Assembly: GCF_009827545.1 (NCBI RefSeq)
Contig: NZ_WTYS01000001.1
Location: 2,815,772-2,879,771 of the forward strand
DNA: 64,000 nt
Source: Pontixanthobacter gangjinensis
Lineage (GTDB): Bacteria; Pseudomonadota; Alphaproteobacteria; Sphingomonadales; Sphingomonadaceae
Direction: 5' to 3'
This document shows positions 43,690 through 53,123 of the stretch, piece after piece. The position numbers and the translations under genes were made by a program. Below the pieces are notes generated by a model that worked only from the letters and a program-made list of their open reading frames with translations, searched no databases and was not told where the DNA came from. Every line of letters begins with the position of its first letter. Position 1 is the first letter of the stretch.

Positions 43690-44718
43690 CTATTGCGATT
43701 TAGCGCCTTCGAGAGTGCCTGTTTTCTGTGCTCCGGCGCTACTGGTTACCAAAACCTCGTCGCCATCGACGATGATGATAATGTCTTCCAACCCGATTGC
43801 CGACACGCGCGGGCCGTTACTTTCCACCAGCACATTGCGGCAGTCCACCAATTCGGCTTTCCCGGTCACGCTGTTGCCATCGGCATCGCGCGCCCTCGCA
43901 TCGCGCAAAGCTTCCCAATTGCCGATGTCGGACCAACCCATATTGACCGGCACCATGGCGGCACGGTCGGTTCCCTCCATCACAGCGTAGTCAATGGATT
44001 CACCTTTGATTCGTGAGAATGGCTCTGGCGCCGGGTAGAATGATCGTCCTTGTAATGAACCAGCTTCGACTGCCGCACGTAAATCAGCCATCATTTCAGG
44101 CCGGAAGCGCGTGAGTTCGTCTAGAAATGCGCCAGCACGCAGCGCGAAGATGCCGCCGTTCCAACTGTATCCGCCGCTGTCCAGAAAGGATTGGGCGGTC
44201 GCCAGATCGGGCTTTTCAACGAAATTGGCAATTTGGAAGCCTGATCCCAGCGGTTCCGCTTGCTTGATATAACCATAGCCGGTTTCGGGCTTCGTGGCCT
44301 CTATGCCGAACGCAACCAACCAATCTTGATCGGCAAGCGCAGCGGCGGATTCGGCAGCGGCCCGAAATGCAACCTCATCATCAATATGGTGATCGCTGGG
44401 GCAAACCAGCATGACCGCATCAGCATTCATCCTCAATGCTGCCAGGGCGATTGCCGGCGCGGTGTTCTTGCCCTCCGGCTCAACGATGATGGTGGCACCT
44501 TCACGGCCCCCCAATTGCGCTTCGACATGCTCCAAATGGGCGGCACCAGTGACAATGCAGGGCGGCGCGAAGAGATGCGTATTGCTGCACCGCTCCAGCG
44601 TTGCTTCAAACAGGCTGCTGCTGCCGACAAGCGGCAAGAACGGCTTGGGCTTTGCAGCCCTGCTGCGCGGCCACAGACGAGAGCCAATGCCCCCGCACAA
44701 GATTACCGGATGGATCAT
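43690..44718 (-). CDS. manC: Mannose-1-phosphate guanylyltransferase
   Basis: The enzyme makes GDP-mannose from GTP and mannose-1-phosphate for exopolysaccharide or lipopolysaccharide. The 342-residue protein starts MIHPVILCGGIGSRLWPRS and has the nucleotide motif GGIGSRLWPRSRAAKPKPFL, the VCPSDHHIDD segment, FVEKP and the SWNGGIFALRAG segment, then a short C-terminal domain. It lacks the long isomerase domain of bifunctional ManC/AlgA. The gene symbol follows the family. It lies 48 bp downstream of tonB on the same strand. Confidence 0.92.
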   Translation of the reverse strand: MIHPVILCGGIGSRLWPRSRAAKPKPFLPLVGSSSLFEATLERCSNTHLFAPPCIVTGAAHLEHVEAQLGGREGATIIVEPEGKNTAPAIALAALRMNADAVMLVCPSDHHIDDEVAFRAAAESAAALADQDWLVAFGIEATKPETGYGYIKQAEPLGSGFQIANFVEKPDLATAQSFLDSGGYSWNGGIFALRAGAFLDELTRFRPEMMADLRAAVEAGSLQGRSFYPAPEPFSRIKGESIDYAVMEGTDRAAMVPVNMGWSDIGNWEALRDARARDADGNSVTGKAELVDCRNVLVESNGPRVSAIGLEDIIIIVDGDEVLVTSSAGAQKTGTLEGAKSQ

Positions 44719-44766
44719 ATTTGCTGCATCACGCTCCAAATCATTCGAGCCACTCCCTACTCGCAA

Positions 44767-45486
44767 TCAATTGAAGAAGTCTTGTTTCCAGCCAAAAACT
44801 GACTCAATCGCGTCGCCGTTGCGATTGGTTGCAGGTTTGAACCGGAAACGTTGCATGGCCAGTTCGCAAGTCCGGACATTTGTTTCCGGGAATGGACCGG
44901 GCCGAAACACACGGCAGGATTTTGGCACACCGTCGGTTCCGACTGTGATCGCAATGCTGACCGAAGTGCCCACACGCGCTTTGCGTCCACCTTCGGGAAT
45001 GGGATAGTCTGACGCCCTGCTGATATCTCCAGAAATTTTTTCAGCCTTGGTTGCTGCTCCGCTGCCCATCCCGTCACCACCACGCCCGCTGCCAGTGCCA
45101 TCGCCGCTACCCGCCCCGCCTGAGCCCTCACCTTGGTCTTTGGCACCCGAGGTGTTCGCTTTTCCAGTAGAAGTAGCTTTGGGCATCGGCTTATCACGTT
45201 TAATAATCGTCTCGGGTGCGGACGTTGGCTTGGGTACCGCCTTCTTGCCCTCTTCTCCCGAAGCGCCTTCATCGGGAACCGGCTCATTCACCGGAGGCTC
45301 TTCTTCAGGTGTGGTAATTGTCACTTCGAAAACGGAGACAACGCTACGCTCGACCGATTCCATCGCACCGGGCGCGAAAGCCCTTGCCAAGCCATAAATT
45401 GCCAGAATATGCAGCAAGACAATCAGAATGATCGTGCTGGCTTTCGGCTTGCGCTTAATGTTGGAAAACCTGGTTGTATCCGCCAT
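44767..45486 (-). CDS. TonB family energy transducer
   Basis: The 239-residue protein resembles TonB: an N-terminal membrane anchor (ASTIILIVLLHILAIYGLAR), a long Pro/Glu/Lys/Gly-rich periplasmic spacer with Gly/Ser repeats (SGDGTGSGRGGDGMGSG), and a C-terminal domain with the ARVGTSVSIAITVGTDGVPK and CELAMQRFRFKPATNRNGDA elements. Start MADTTRFSN is preferred to the ATG 15 bp upstream. exbB and exbD are not beside it. It may serve the TonB receptors of this region. Confidence 0.92.
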   Translation of the reverse strand: MADTTRFSNIKRKPKASTIILIVLLHILAIYGLARAFAPGAMESVERSVVSVFEVTITTPEEEPPVNEPVPDEGASGEEGKKAVPKPTSAPETIIKRDKPMPKATSTGKANTSGAKDQGEGSGGAGSGDGTGSGRGGDGMGSGAATKAEKISGDISRASDYPIPEGGRKARVGTSVSIAITVGTDGVPKSCRVFRPGPFPETNVRTCELAMQRFRFKPATNRNGDAIESVFGWKQDFFN

Positions 45487-45570
45487 CTCAACTCTACGCA
45501 TTCTTCCCTAGCCGGCCTGCTCCAATTCACTGACCATCGCTACCTATAGCGCATTGTCAGGAGGCTGGCG

Positions 45571-48441
45571 ATGGCAATTGGATTGGGTATTGGCGTAGAA
45601 ACGCAGTCAAAACTGATGGGCACCACTGCTTTCCAGCCGGCCAAACTGGCTGCGAGTTTTACGCGCTATTTGATCGCTGCCATATTGTTTGGCGTAATTG
45701 CTTTCGCCGCGATCGAACTCACTCGCGGCAATGGCCGGATTGCGATGGTCTGGATTCCCAACGCGATTGCAGTGGCGATCTTATTGCGGTGGAAAGTCCG
45801 CCACGAAGCCGTTTTTCTTCTAATGATGTGGGCAGGAAATGTTTCCGCAAACCTCCTTGCGGGGGATGCGCCAGAAATCGCTGCAGCACTTGCCTTCTGC
45901 AATGCGATTGAGATCTCGGTAGCACTCGCGCTCACCCGGCGATTCACCGGCAGGCATCCCGACATGCGGCGCATTGATGATTTGATGCAATTCGTGTTTT
46001 TCGCCGGAATCTGCGCGCCTGCAGTCGCTGCAACGCTGGCCATGCTGGTGCTGGATATGGCCGGCATTCCGCTTGCTCCGGCCTGGCTCAAATGGCTCGT
46101 CACCGATGGCCTTGGCATGATCCTGATAGCACCAAGCCTTCTCATTTTCATCGATGCCGCGCGCGCGCCGCGCCGTCTGACCAAGTTGGAACTGGTTGAA
46201 TGGCCGGTGATATTTGCCTGTAGTTCGGCCGTAACTATCGTCGTCTTCAGCCAGACCCAATTTCCTTTGCTCTTCCTCATTCCGCTGGTGGTTCTGGTCC
46301 ACGCATTTCGAATGGGCAGCCTTGGGACTGCGCTTGCGATCTTGAAAATCGGATTTATCGCAACTTTCCTGACTTGGATGGAGAGTGGACCGATCCATCT
46401 ATCGGACCACTCACAAGACGCGCAATTGATGGTGCTCCAAGCTTTCCTGGCAACTGCCTTCATCATCGGCCTGCCTATAGCTGCCATCTTGAACAAGCAG
46501 CGCAGCATGATCGACAATTTGGAGGATCGCGAAGCTCGCCTGAGCCTGCTGGCAGACAATATGTCTGACGCAGTAATGCGCTATAATATGCAAGGTGAAT
46601 GCACCTTCGCCTCTGCATCGGTGGCCGATGTTCTAGGCCGGCCTGTGCATGAATTCTTGGGTCGCAGGCCAACCGATAACATTCATCCCGATGAAATGGA
46701 GACAATCCCCGCAATCCAGATGCGGTTGCTTAAGGGAGAGAGCGATAAGGAGCGTTTTACTTACCGCAGGTTGCTAGACGACGCAGAGGGGCGCCCCGCT
46801 TTCATCGAGGCCGATTGCGTTCTGGTCCGCGATGCAGTGAGCAACGAAGCACAAACGATAATCGTTTCCTGCCGCGACGTCTCTGACAGGATCAGGCTTG
46901 AGAAAAAACTGGTGCGCGCACGGCGCCACGCTGAAAATGCTGCTTCCGCAAAATCACAATTCCTAGCCAATATGAGCCATGAAATCCGCACACCGATGAA
47001 TGGTGTTTTGGGGTTTGTAGAATTGCTGCTGCAGGCGGATTTACCCGAAGAGCAACGCCGTCACGCAAAATTGATTCAGGACTCGGGCAACAGCATGATG
47101 AGCCTGCTCAACGATATCCTCGATATAAGCAAAATTGAGGCCGGACAGGTTAAATTGCATCCGGAGCCGGTTGAGGTTCGTGACTGTATCATGTCCTGCC
47201 TATCACTTTACGCAGCCAATGCAGTGCAGAAGAACATTACTTTGCAGGCCATAGTCGCGGACGATTTGCCCGCGCAGATTACCACCGATGGATTGAGGTT
47301 ACGCCAGATTATCCTCAACTTGCTCGGTAACGCCGTAAAATTCGCCAATGAAGGTGATATCTATGTAGAGGCGAAATGTGACCGAGATGATTTGGTTGTT
47401 GCCGTGACCGACAATGGTATCGGGATCGAGAAACAGCGCCTCGATGCAATTTTTCGCCCATTCGAACAAGGCGATACATCGACTTCGCGCAAATATGGCG
47501 GAACGGGACTTGGTTTGCCTATTAGCCGCAATTTGGCCGAATTGCTCGGCGGCTCGCTGAGTGCAACCAGCACATTGGGGCAAGGCTCCAAATTCGAACT
47601 GCGTATTCCGTTGAAGATTTCGGATGGCCACGCAAGTGTCGTGCAAGAACCAGAATTGGCCGCAACCACCGAACTGCTTGCAGGATCTCGCATCCTGCTC
47701 GCCGAAGATCATGACATAAACCAAATTTTGGTGATGGCGATGCTTGAACGCTGCGATCAAGACGTCGAGCTGGCCGAAGATGGACAGAAGGCAGTTACCG
47801 CCGTGATGACGGCCAAAGCGCAAGGCCGCCCGTTTCATCTGGTGCTAATGGATATCCAAATGCCGGAATGCGACGGCTACACCGCCACAAAAACCATCCG
47901 CGAACTAGGCATCAGTGCCGATGATCTGCCGATTGTCGCGCTCACCGCCAATGCCTTTGCTGACGATCGGGAGGCCGCGATACAATCGGGTATGCAAGGC
48001 CATCTGTCCAAGCCGCTAAAGTTCGAACTGTTAGAAAACACCTTACGCCAATGGCTGCCAACCAAGCCAATTCCACCCGAGATTGCCCCGCAACCAATGA
48101 CCCAATCCGGAATACTCGAGCCCCAGCCAGTGGAACCCGAGCCAGTGGAACCCGAAGCAGTTGGTCCCGAAGTCGGAAAAGTCACTTCCATGGAAAAACT
48201 TTGGCAGGCCCGTAGGAGTGAGGCTCTAGCCGCCGTGTCACAGGCCATCAGAAGCGGGATGAACGGCGACGCGTCGCTCGAAGAGCTGGCGCGCACAGTT
48301 CACAAGCTAGCAGGCACAGCAGGCATGTTTGGCGAAGAGGAGTTGGGCATAAAAGCAAGCGCCTTGGAACGAGGCCTGAAAGCCGATTTGCCAAATACCG
48401 AGCGGCTCAGGTTGGCCGAAGCACTGCTGAACGCAGCCTAA
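45571..48441 (+). CDS. MASE1 hybrid sensor histidine kinase (HisKA, HATPase, REC, Hpt)
   Basis: A 956-residue phosphorelay protein. Residues about 20-310 form the MASE1 membrane sensor with about eight helices. A PAS domain follows near residues 320-445. The H-box is FLANMSHEIRTP (His470), the ATPase domain has NGIGIEKQRL and KYGGTGLGLPIS, the receiver domain has the phosphoacceptor in LVLMDIQMP (Asp761), and an Hpt domain lies at the C-terminus (ARTVHKLAGTAG, His911). GGAGG lies just before ATG 45571. No response regulator is next to it, so the output is elsewhere. A 15-bp repeat codes for the REC-Hpt linker. Confidence 0.95.
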   Translation: MAIGLGIGVETQSKLMGTTAFQPAKLAASFTRYLIAAILFGVIAFAAIELTRGNGRIAMVWIPNAIAVAILLRWKVRHEAVFLLMMWAGNVSANLLAGDAPEIAAALAFCNAIEISVALALTRRFTGRHPDMRRIDDLMQFVFFAGICAPAVAATLAMLVLDMAGIPLAPAWLKWLVTDGLGMILIAPSLLIFIDAARAPRRLTKLELVEWPVIFACSSAVTIVVFSQTQFPLLFLIPLVVLVHAFRMGSLGTALAILKIGFIATFLTWMESGPIHLSDHSQDAQLMVLQAFLATAFIIGLPIAAILNKQRSMIDNLEDREARLSLLADNMSDAVMRYNMQGECTFASASVADVLGRPVHEFLGRRPTDNIHPDEMETIPAIQMRLLKGESDKERFTYRRLLDDAEGRPAFIEADCVLVRDAVSNEAQTIIVSCRDVSDRIRLEKKLVRARRHAENAASAKSQFLANMSHEIRTPMNGVLGFVELLLQADLPEEQRRHAKLIQDSGNSMMSLLNDILDISKIEAGQVKLHPEPVEVRDCIMSCLSLYAANAVQKNITLQAIVADDLPAQITTDGLRLRQIILNLLGNAVKFANEGDIYVEAKCDRDDLVVAVTDNGIGIEKQRLDAIFRPFEQGDTSTSRKYGGTGLGLPISRNLAELLGGSLSATSTLGQGSKFELRIPLKISDGHASVVQEPELAATTELLAGSRILLAEDHDINQILVMAMLERCDQDVELAEDGQKAVTAVMTAKAQGRPFHLVLMDIQMPECDGYTATKTIRELGISADDLPIVALTANAFADDREAAIQSGMQGHLSKPLKFELLENTLRQWLPTKPIPPEIAPQPMTQSGILEPQPVEPEPVEPEAVGPEVGKVTSMEKLWQARRSEALAAVSQAIRSGMNGDASLEELARTVHKLAGTAGMFGEEELGIKASALERGLKADLPNTERLRLAEALLNAA
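48127..48171 (+). repeat. Three 15-bp direct repeats in the kinase gene
   Basis: CCAGTGGAACCCGAG at 48127-48141 and CCAGTGGAACCCGAA at 48142-48156 differ in one base, and a third degenerate unit follows to 48171. They code for PVEPE, PVEPE and AVGPE in the flexible linker between REC and Hpt. Such units can change in number without shifting the frame. Confidence 0.8.
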
Positions 48442-48463
48442 AACGCCCAGTCTCCAAAAGAAG

Positions 48464-48495
48464 ACGGCGGCCCCTTTGCAGGAGCCGCCGCCTTT
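48464..48495. terminator. Bidirectional terminator between the kinase gene and the large TonB receptor gene
   Basis: GGCGGC (48466-48471) pairs with GCCGCC (48484-48489), extended inward by C and G pairs around TTTGCA. On the plus strand CTTTCTTCT follows; on the minus strand GTCTTCTTTT follows. Both flanking genes end here, so it can serve both. Confidence 0.78.
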
Positions 48496-48518
48496 CTTCT
48501 GGTACATGAACTTACGAA

Positions 48519-51500
48519 TTAGAATTCGTAACGAACACCAACTTGGATACGCCAGATCGACGAAGTGGTGCCGATGTTCAAACGGTCATCAGGGTTGAAG
48601 CCCGAAATCCGGTAACGCCCTTGGCTGTCAACGCTGCCGTCAACCACATCAACCAAACCACCACGGAAGCGCGAAATATTTGCACCATCGTCGATGAAGT
48701 TCAGGAAATTGTCGAAGTCGGCAAACAGTTCAATCTTGTCGTCCGAAATACCAGTCAAGCTGCCGATGAATGGCAGTTCTTGGCTGAAGCGTAGATCAAG
48801 ATCGTATGACCATGGGTTGCGGCAAGTGTTACGAGCAATGGTTTCACCAGCAGTGAATTTACAGCCCGATGCGCCAACATAGTCGATCAAAGACTGAACC
48901 GCAGCGGCATCAGAAGTTGGGTCGAGGTTTGGATCGCTGATGCCTGTCGGGATGTAGAGCAACGCGTTGTCGCTGCCCGACGAGCTGTCGTTGAACACGC
49001 CGCCGCCATCGAAGGTCAGGCTGTATGGACGGCCTTCACGTGCGCGGAAGAAGATGCCCAGGCGGGTTCCGTAATCACCGAAGAACTCTTCCTTGAAGCT
49101 AACCGCAGCAGTGAAGTTGTGGCGAGTTTCAAAGTTGGAAGTCGATACAGCCGGGTTTTGACGGTCAAACGCTGCTGTCCGGTCGAAGCTCGACGTTGCA
49201 GTGGAAGAACCGTTATCCCGGTTGTTGTCTGAATCGGTGAAGGCATAACCAAAGCGAAGGTTCACGCTGCCGCCATCGGTGAAGATACCGCTGCGGAAAC
49301 GCTTCGAGAGCAACAGCGACGCAATGTGGCTGTCATAGCTCGGACCGTTGGTCAGCTGGATTTCATCATCACGGCGAGTGTTGAAGCAAGCTGCCGAAAC
49401 ATTGGTGTATGTCGGCGGTGTGCCGCCTGTTCCCTGCAAAGTTGCGTCGCAGCCGGTGTTGCTTGGGTCAATCGCACGATAGATCGGACGACCGTCAACC
49501 GTGAAGCCGTTAAGGCCGCGGCTTGGATCGGGAACCTGCGAAAGATCGACAAAGTTCAGCGTGTCATTGAACCGACTAAAGATATAGTCAGCATTCAATT
49601 TCCAACCACTGAAGATGCCGGTTTCCGTTCCGAAATCGGTCGAGAAGCCAAGGTTCGCACGGGTAACCGACGGAGCCGTGAAGTTCGGATCAGTCGATTG
49701 CGTGTCAGCACGACCCGCAGCTGCAGTTGCCGAGCCCGAGTCAGCAACACATTGCGGGAAGCCGGTGAAGTTACCGCCAGCATCCAAAACATTGGTCGGT
49801 GTGGTTCCGCAGAATACCGAAGTTCCCAGAGCGCTCGAGAAACCATTGTTCGAGAAGGCGTTGGAGAAGTAGACGACCGGATCACCACCAGAGAAGATGC
49901 CGACGCCGCCAGTAACCCGTGAATTGCTGAAGAAGCCGCTATTGTCGAGCTCATAAGTAGCCGAGAAACGTGGCAGGATCAGCGGATCAAGCTTGCTGAA
50001 GCCGTTGGCATTGGTGAAGCCATAACGGTTGAAGAAGTTCGGGTTGACGCGCGGTGCGTCACCATCGAACCACTGAACACGCAGGCCTGCGGTAATCGCG
50101 AGTTGGTCAGTCGCCTGCCATTCGTCTTGAGCATAGACCGAGTAGATCTGACGCTTGAAGGTTGCAGCTGCTTCATTGATGTCACCGCTCGGTGTGGCAT
50201 TGATATCCGCACCATAGGCAGCGCCCGACACAACTTCGTCCGCATCAGGGAAGAAAGTGAAGCCTTGCGACAGGATACCGTTTTCGAAATCATCGAGGTT
50301 CGAAAAGTAGAGTGAACCCGTCGCATTGATAGCGAACAGGTTGTAAACTTCCAGTGAGTTGATTTCGGCACCAATTTTGAACTGGTGATCGCCGCCATCA
50401 ATGTTCATCTGGAACTTGGCTTGATCGACTTGGCTTTCCAAAGCGTTGGCCGAGCGGAAGATGCCCGGGCCAGTGCTCAGAATACCGTTATCGTCATCAG
50501 CCGTACCCAAGATACCATCTGTTCCGGGTTGGCTTACGCCCACAACCAAACGCGTTGTAGGATTGTCGGATTGCGCTTCACCAAAGCCAACTGGGCCTTG
50601 AACGTCTGAAACTTCCGAGCGGCTCACGCGCAACTCGGTCGAAATCTTATCGCTCCAATCGGAATACAAGCGAACCGAATAGTAATCCGACTGCGTGCCT
50701 TCATCTTCAAAGCTGTTCAAGCCAGTAAGGTTGTCACCGCCAAAGTCGGCTTCAACGTTGGTTTCTTTAAGCTTCTGATACGTTGCTTCGAGGCGGTGAT
50801 CGTCAGTGATGTAGGCATCAAGACGGCCGAAATAACGAACCGAAGATTCAGGAAGCGTTACTGGGTAACCGCCAACATCCTGACCATATACGTTGTTCGC
50901 GATTTGCGCGAAGCGATCGAACTGACCTTGGTCAACGAACTCTGCTTCATTGGCAAAGCCTGCGCCGAGTGGACCGAACTCATTGGCGTTGCCAAGATCG
51001 GTTTCTTCATAACCAGCGTAGAAGAACAAGCGATCAGGAATGATCGGACCACCAAGGGTCGCACCCCAACGCTTTTCTTCAAATGGCGAAGCGATGTCAT
51101 CGCGCCCATCGAGCGAATCACCGCGAAGGCTGTCGCTGCGGTATGTGAAGAATGCGCTGCCGTGGAACTTGTTCTCACCCGACTTGGTAACAACATTGAC
51201 CAAGCAACCAGTGAAGTCGGAATATTCAACGTCAAACGGCGCGAATTCAACTGAAGTTTCGCGGATCACATCGAATGGCAGTGGCAACGCGTTGCGCGCT
51301 GCAAATGGCGTGCCGTTCAATCCGAACACGTCCGCCTGGACGATCCCGTCAACAGTGAAAGTGTTCGAACGGTCATTACCGCCAAGGCACGAAATACGGT
51401 CGACTTCATTTTCACGCTCAAGGCTGACACGCGGGTCGAGACGGATAATGTCACGAACGTCGCGCGATATGCTTGGGAATGCTTCAAGCGTTTCGGTGCT

Positions 51501-51932
51501 GAACGCGGTGCCCGGTCCAACAGCGAGCTGCTGCACATTGGCGCGCTCACCGGTAACAACAATGAAATCGCCTTCTGCAGCAGTCGAAGCTGCGAGTTCG
51601 AAAGTGAAGTCGGTGTTGCCAGAGACGGTGATGAACTGCCCTTCAACCGACTGCCCTTCATAACCGGCAGCAGTGACTGTGATGGTGTAGGGTCCGCCTG
51701 GAACCAGCGACGCAGTACGGAACGAACCGTCGCTGTCTGCTGTCAATGTGCGGGTCTGGCCGGTGCGCGTATCGGTAACGCGAATGGTCGCGCCAGCGAG
51801 CGGCATGCCATCAGAATCAGTTACCTGACCTTCAACGCCGGATGTGATGCTTTGTGCGGATGCCGGAGCCGCCACCATTGCGGTTGCAGACAGGCTGACA
51901 ACGCTGGCAGCCAAGAGATATTTGAGTTTCAT
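48519..51932 (-). CDS. Oar-like TonB-dependent receptor with carboxypeptidase regulatory-like domain
   Basis: The 1137-residue outer membrane protein has a signal peptide (ATAMVAAPASAQ), an N-terminal carboxypeptidase regulatory-like beta domain (VEGQVTDSDGMPLAGATIRV, residues about 33-110), a plug (ISRDVRDIIRLDPRVSLERE, TFTVDGIVQADVFGLN) and a large barrel ending in WRIQVGVRYEF with terminal Phe. Such Oar/OmpA-related receptors take up large substrates or peptides, often in marine bacteria. AAGGA precedes the ATG by about ten bases. The terminator hairpin at 48464-48495 follows. Confidence 0.95.
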   Translation of the reverse strand: MKLKYLLAASVVSLSATAMVAAPASAQSITSGVEGQVTDSDGMPLAGATIRVTDTRTGQTRTLTADSDGSFRTASLVPGGPYTITVTAAGYEGQSVEGQFITVSGNTDFTFELAASTAAEGDFIVVTGERANVQQLAVGPGTAFSTETLEAFPSISRDVRDIIRLDPRVSLERENEVDRISCLGGNDRSNTFTVDGIVQADVFGLNGTPFAARNALPLPFDVIRETSVEFAPFDVEYSDFTGCLVNVVTKSGENKFHGSAFFTYRSDSLRGDSLDGRDDIASPFEEKRWGATLGGPIIPDRLFFYAGYEETDLGNANEFGPLGAGFANEAEFVDQGQFDRFAQIANNVYGQDVGGYPVTLPESSVRYFGRLDAYITDDHRLEATYQKLKETNVEADFGGDNLTGLNSFEDEGTQSDYYSVRLYSDWSDKISTELRVSRSEVSDVQGPVGFGEAQSDNPTTRLVVGVSQPGTDGILGTADDDNGILSTGPGIFRSANALESQVDQAKFQMNIDGGDHQFKIGAEINSLEVYNLFAINATGSLYFSNLDDFENGILSQGFTFFPDADEVVSGAAYGADINATPSGDINEAAATFKRQIYSVYAQDEWQATDQLAITAGLRVQWFDGDAPRVNPNFFNRYGFTNANGFSKLDPLILPRFSATYELDNSGFFSNSRVTGGVGIFSGGDPVVYFSNAFSNNGFSSALGTSVFCGTTPTNVLDAGGNFTGFPQCVADSGSATAAAGRADTQSTDPNFTAPSVTRANLGFSTDFGTETGIFSGWKLNADYIFSRFNDTLNFVDLSQVPDPSRGLNGFTVDGRPIYRAIDPSNTGCDATLQGTGGTPPTYTNVSAACFNTRRDDEIQLTNGPSYDSHIASLLLSKRFRSGIFTDGGSVNLRFGYAFTDSDNNRDNGSSTATSSFDRTAAFDRQNPAVSTSNFETRHNFTAAVSFKEEFFGDYGTRLGIFFRAREGRPYSLTFDGGGVFNDSSSGSDNALLYIPTGISDPNLDPTSDAAAVQSLIDYVGASGCKFTAGETIARNTCRNPWSYDLDLRFSQELPFIGSLTGISDDKIELFADFDNFLNFIDDGANISRFRGGLVDVVDGSVDSQGRYRISGFNPDDRLNIGTTSSIWRIQVGVRYEF

Positions 51933-52176
51933 GAAAATCAGTCCTTGCGTGACGATCAGGGTAGCTTTGAGAATAGATATGCGCCCGTTAGGTGCGAACC
52001 ATGCTGTGCAAAAGGTGTTTTTGTGACCAAATCATGACGTATGCTCGGAAACTTATTCACAAGCACTGACAAACACAAAAAAGCCATGTTTTTTAGGCGT
52101 TTAATCCTGTTGCTGCAATGCAACACGACTCAACCAATCTGATTCCAGATGTAACCGGTTGCGCTATTGAACCGAA

Positions 52177-53094
52177 TCAGGCCAGGTTAATCTCGCGGAG
52201 TCGTTGCAACAGAAACTCGTGACTCGAAATCGGCGGCGGAGCATTTTCATCCACGCATGATGGCAATGTCTCGATCATATAATCAGGCCGGAAATGCAGA
52301 AAGAAGGGCATCGAATATCGTGCACGATAGGCTGCCTCACCCTTGGGATTAACCACACGGTGTTTCGTCGAAACCAATCTTCCATTGGTCAGACGGTCGA
52401 GCATATCGCCGATATTGACGACCAATGCTCCCTCAGGCGGATCGATTGCGAGCCATTCGCCATCGGCTTTCAGTAACTCAAGTCCGGCCTCTTCTGCTCC
52501 CAGCAGCAAAGTTATGGTGTTGATGTCACCATGCGCGGCTGCGCGAATAGCACCTTCCGCTTCGGCACCTTCCAAGGGGGGGTAGCGAAGCAGGCGCATA
52601 ACGGAATTGCCGTCTTCCACCGTCGCATCGAAGAAATGTTCATCGAGCCCCAAATGAAGGGCGATGGCGCTCAAAACCTTGCGTCCAGCCTCGTCGAATG
52701 CGGCATAGAGAGCTTCAAAGGTCTCGCGAAATCCGCTGACTTCAACCGGCCAAATATTGGGAGCCATATATTCTGCCAAAGGATGATCCGCTGGCAAATC
52801 ACGCCCGACATGCCAGAACTCTTTCAGATCATGCACCGATGCATCCTTGGCTTTTTCTGTCCCGAACGGCGTGTATCCGCGGGCACCCCCGCCACCCGCC
52901 AGAATATAGGACCGCTTGGTTTCGTCGGGCAGCGCAAAGAATGCCTTCGACATTTCTTCTGCGCGGGCGATCAGATCGGCTGGAATACCGTGGTCGCGAA
53001 TTACCGCGAAACCATATTCGGCGAAACTGGTGCCTAGCTCATCGGCCAATTCGGACAGAGGGCGAGCGATAGATACGGATGCTATGTCAGTCAT
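52177..53094 (-). CDS. Isopenicillin N synthase-like 2-oxoglutarate/Fe(II) oxygenase
   Basis: The 305-residue protein matches the IPNS-like 2OG-Fe(II) oxygenase family. The iron ligands are His188 and Asp190 (AAHGDIN) and His245 (STKHRVVNP); the 2-oxoglutarate-binding RxS is Arg259-Tyr-Ser261. The N-terminal DIOX_N-like part shows GFAVIRDHGIPADL. IPNS-like genes are widespread and the substrate cannot be inferred. It lies 29 bp downstream of the nucleoside transporter gene on the same strand, which could mean a link to nucleoside or purine use. Confidence 0.92.
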   Translation of the reverse strand: MTDIASVSIARPLSELADELGTSFAEYGFAVIRDHGIPADLIARAEEMSKAFFALPDETKRSYILAGGGGARGYTPFGTEKAKDASVHDLKEFWHVGRDLPADHPLAEYMAPNIWPVEVSGFRETFEALYAAFDEAGRKVLSAIALHLGLDEHFFDATVEDGNSVMRLLRYPPLEGAEAEGAIRAAAHGDINTITLLLGAEEAGLELLKADGEWLAIDPPEGALVVNIGDMLDRLTNGRLVSTKHRVVNPKGEAAYRARYSMPFFLHFRPDYMIETLPSCVDENAPPPISSHEFLLQRLREINLA

Positions 53095-53123
53095 AACGCT
53101 ATCTTAGGGGATTCGGCCCCATT

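Noticed and set aside
45666-46559. Minus-strand ORF of 297 codons antisense to the MASE1 domain
   Set aside because: The opposite frame encodes a clear membrane sensor. The shadow is rich in Arg and Ser and shows no recognisable domain.
50796-51254. Plus-strand ORF antisense to the large TonB-dependent receptor
   Set aside because: The receptor frame is continuous with domain order; such antisense ORFs occur because of codon bias.
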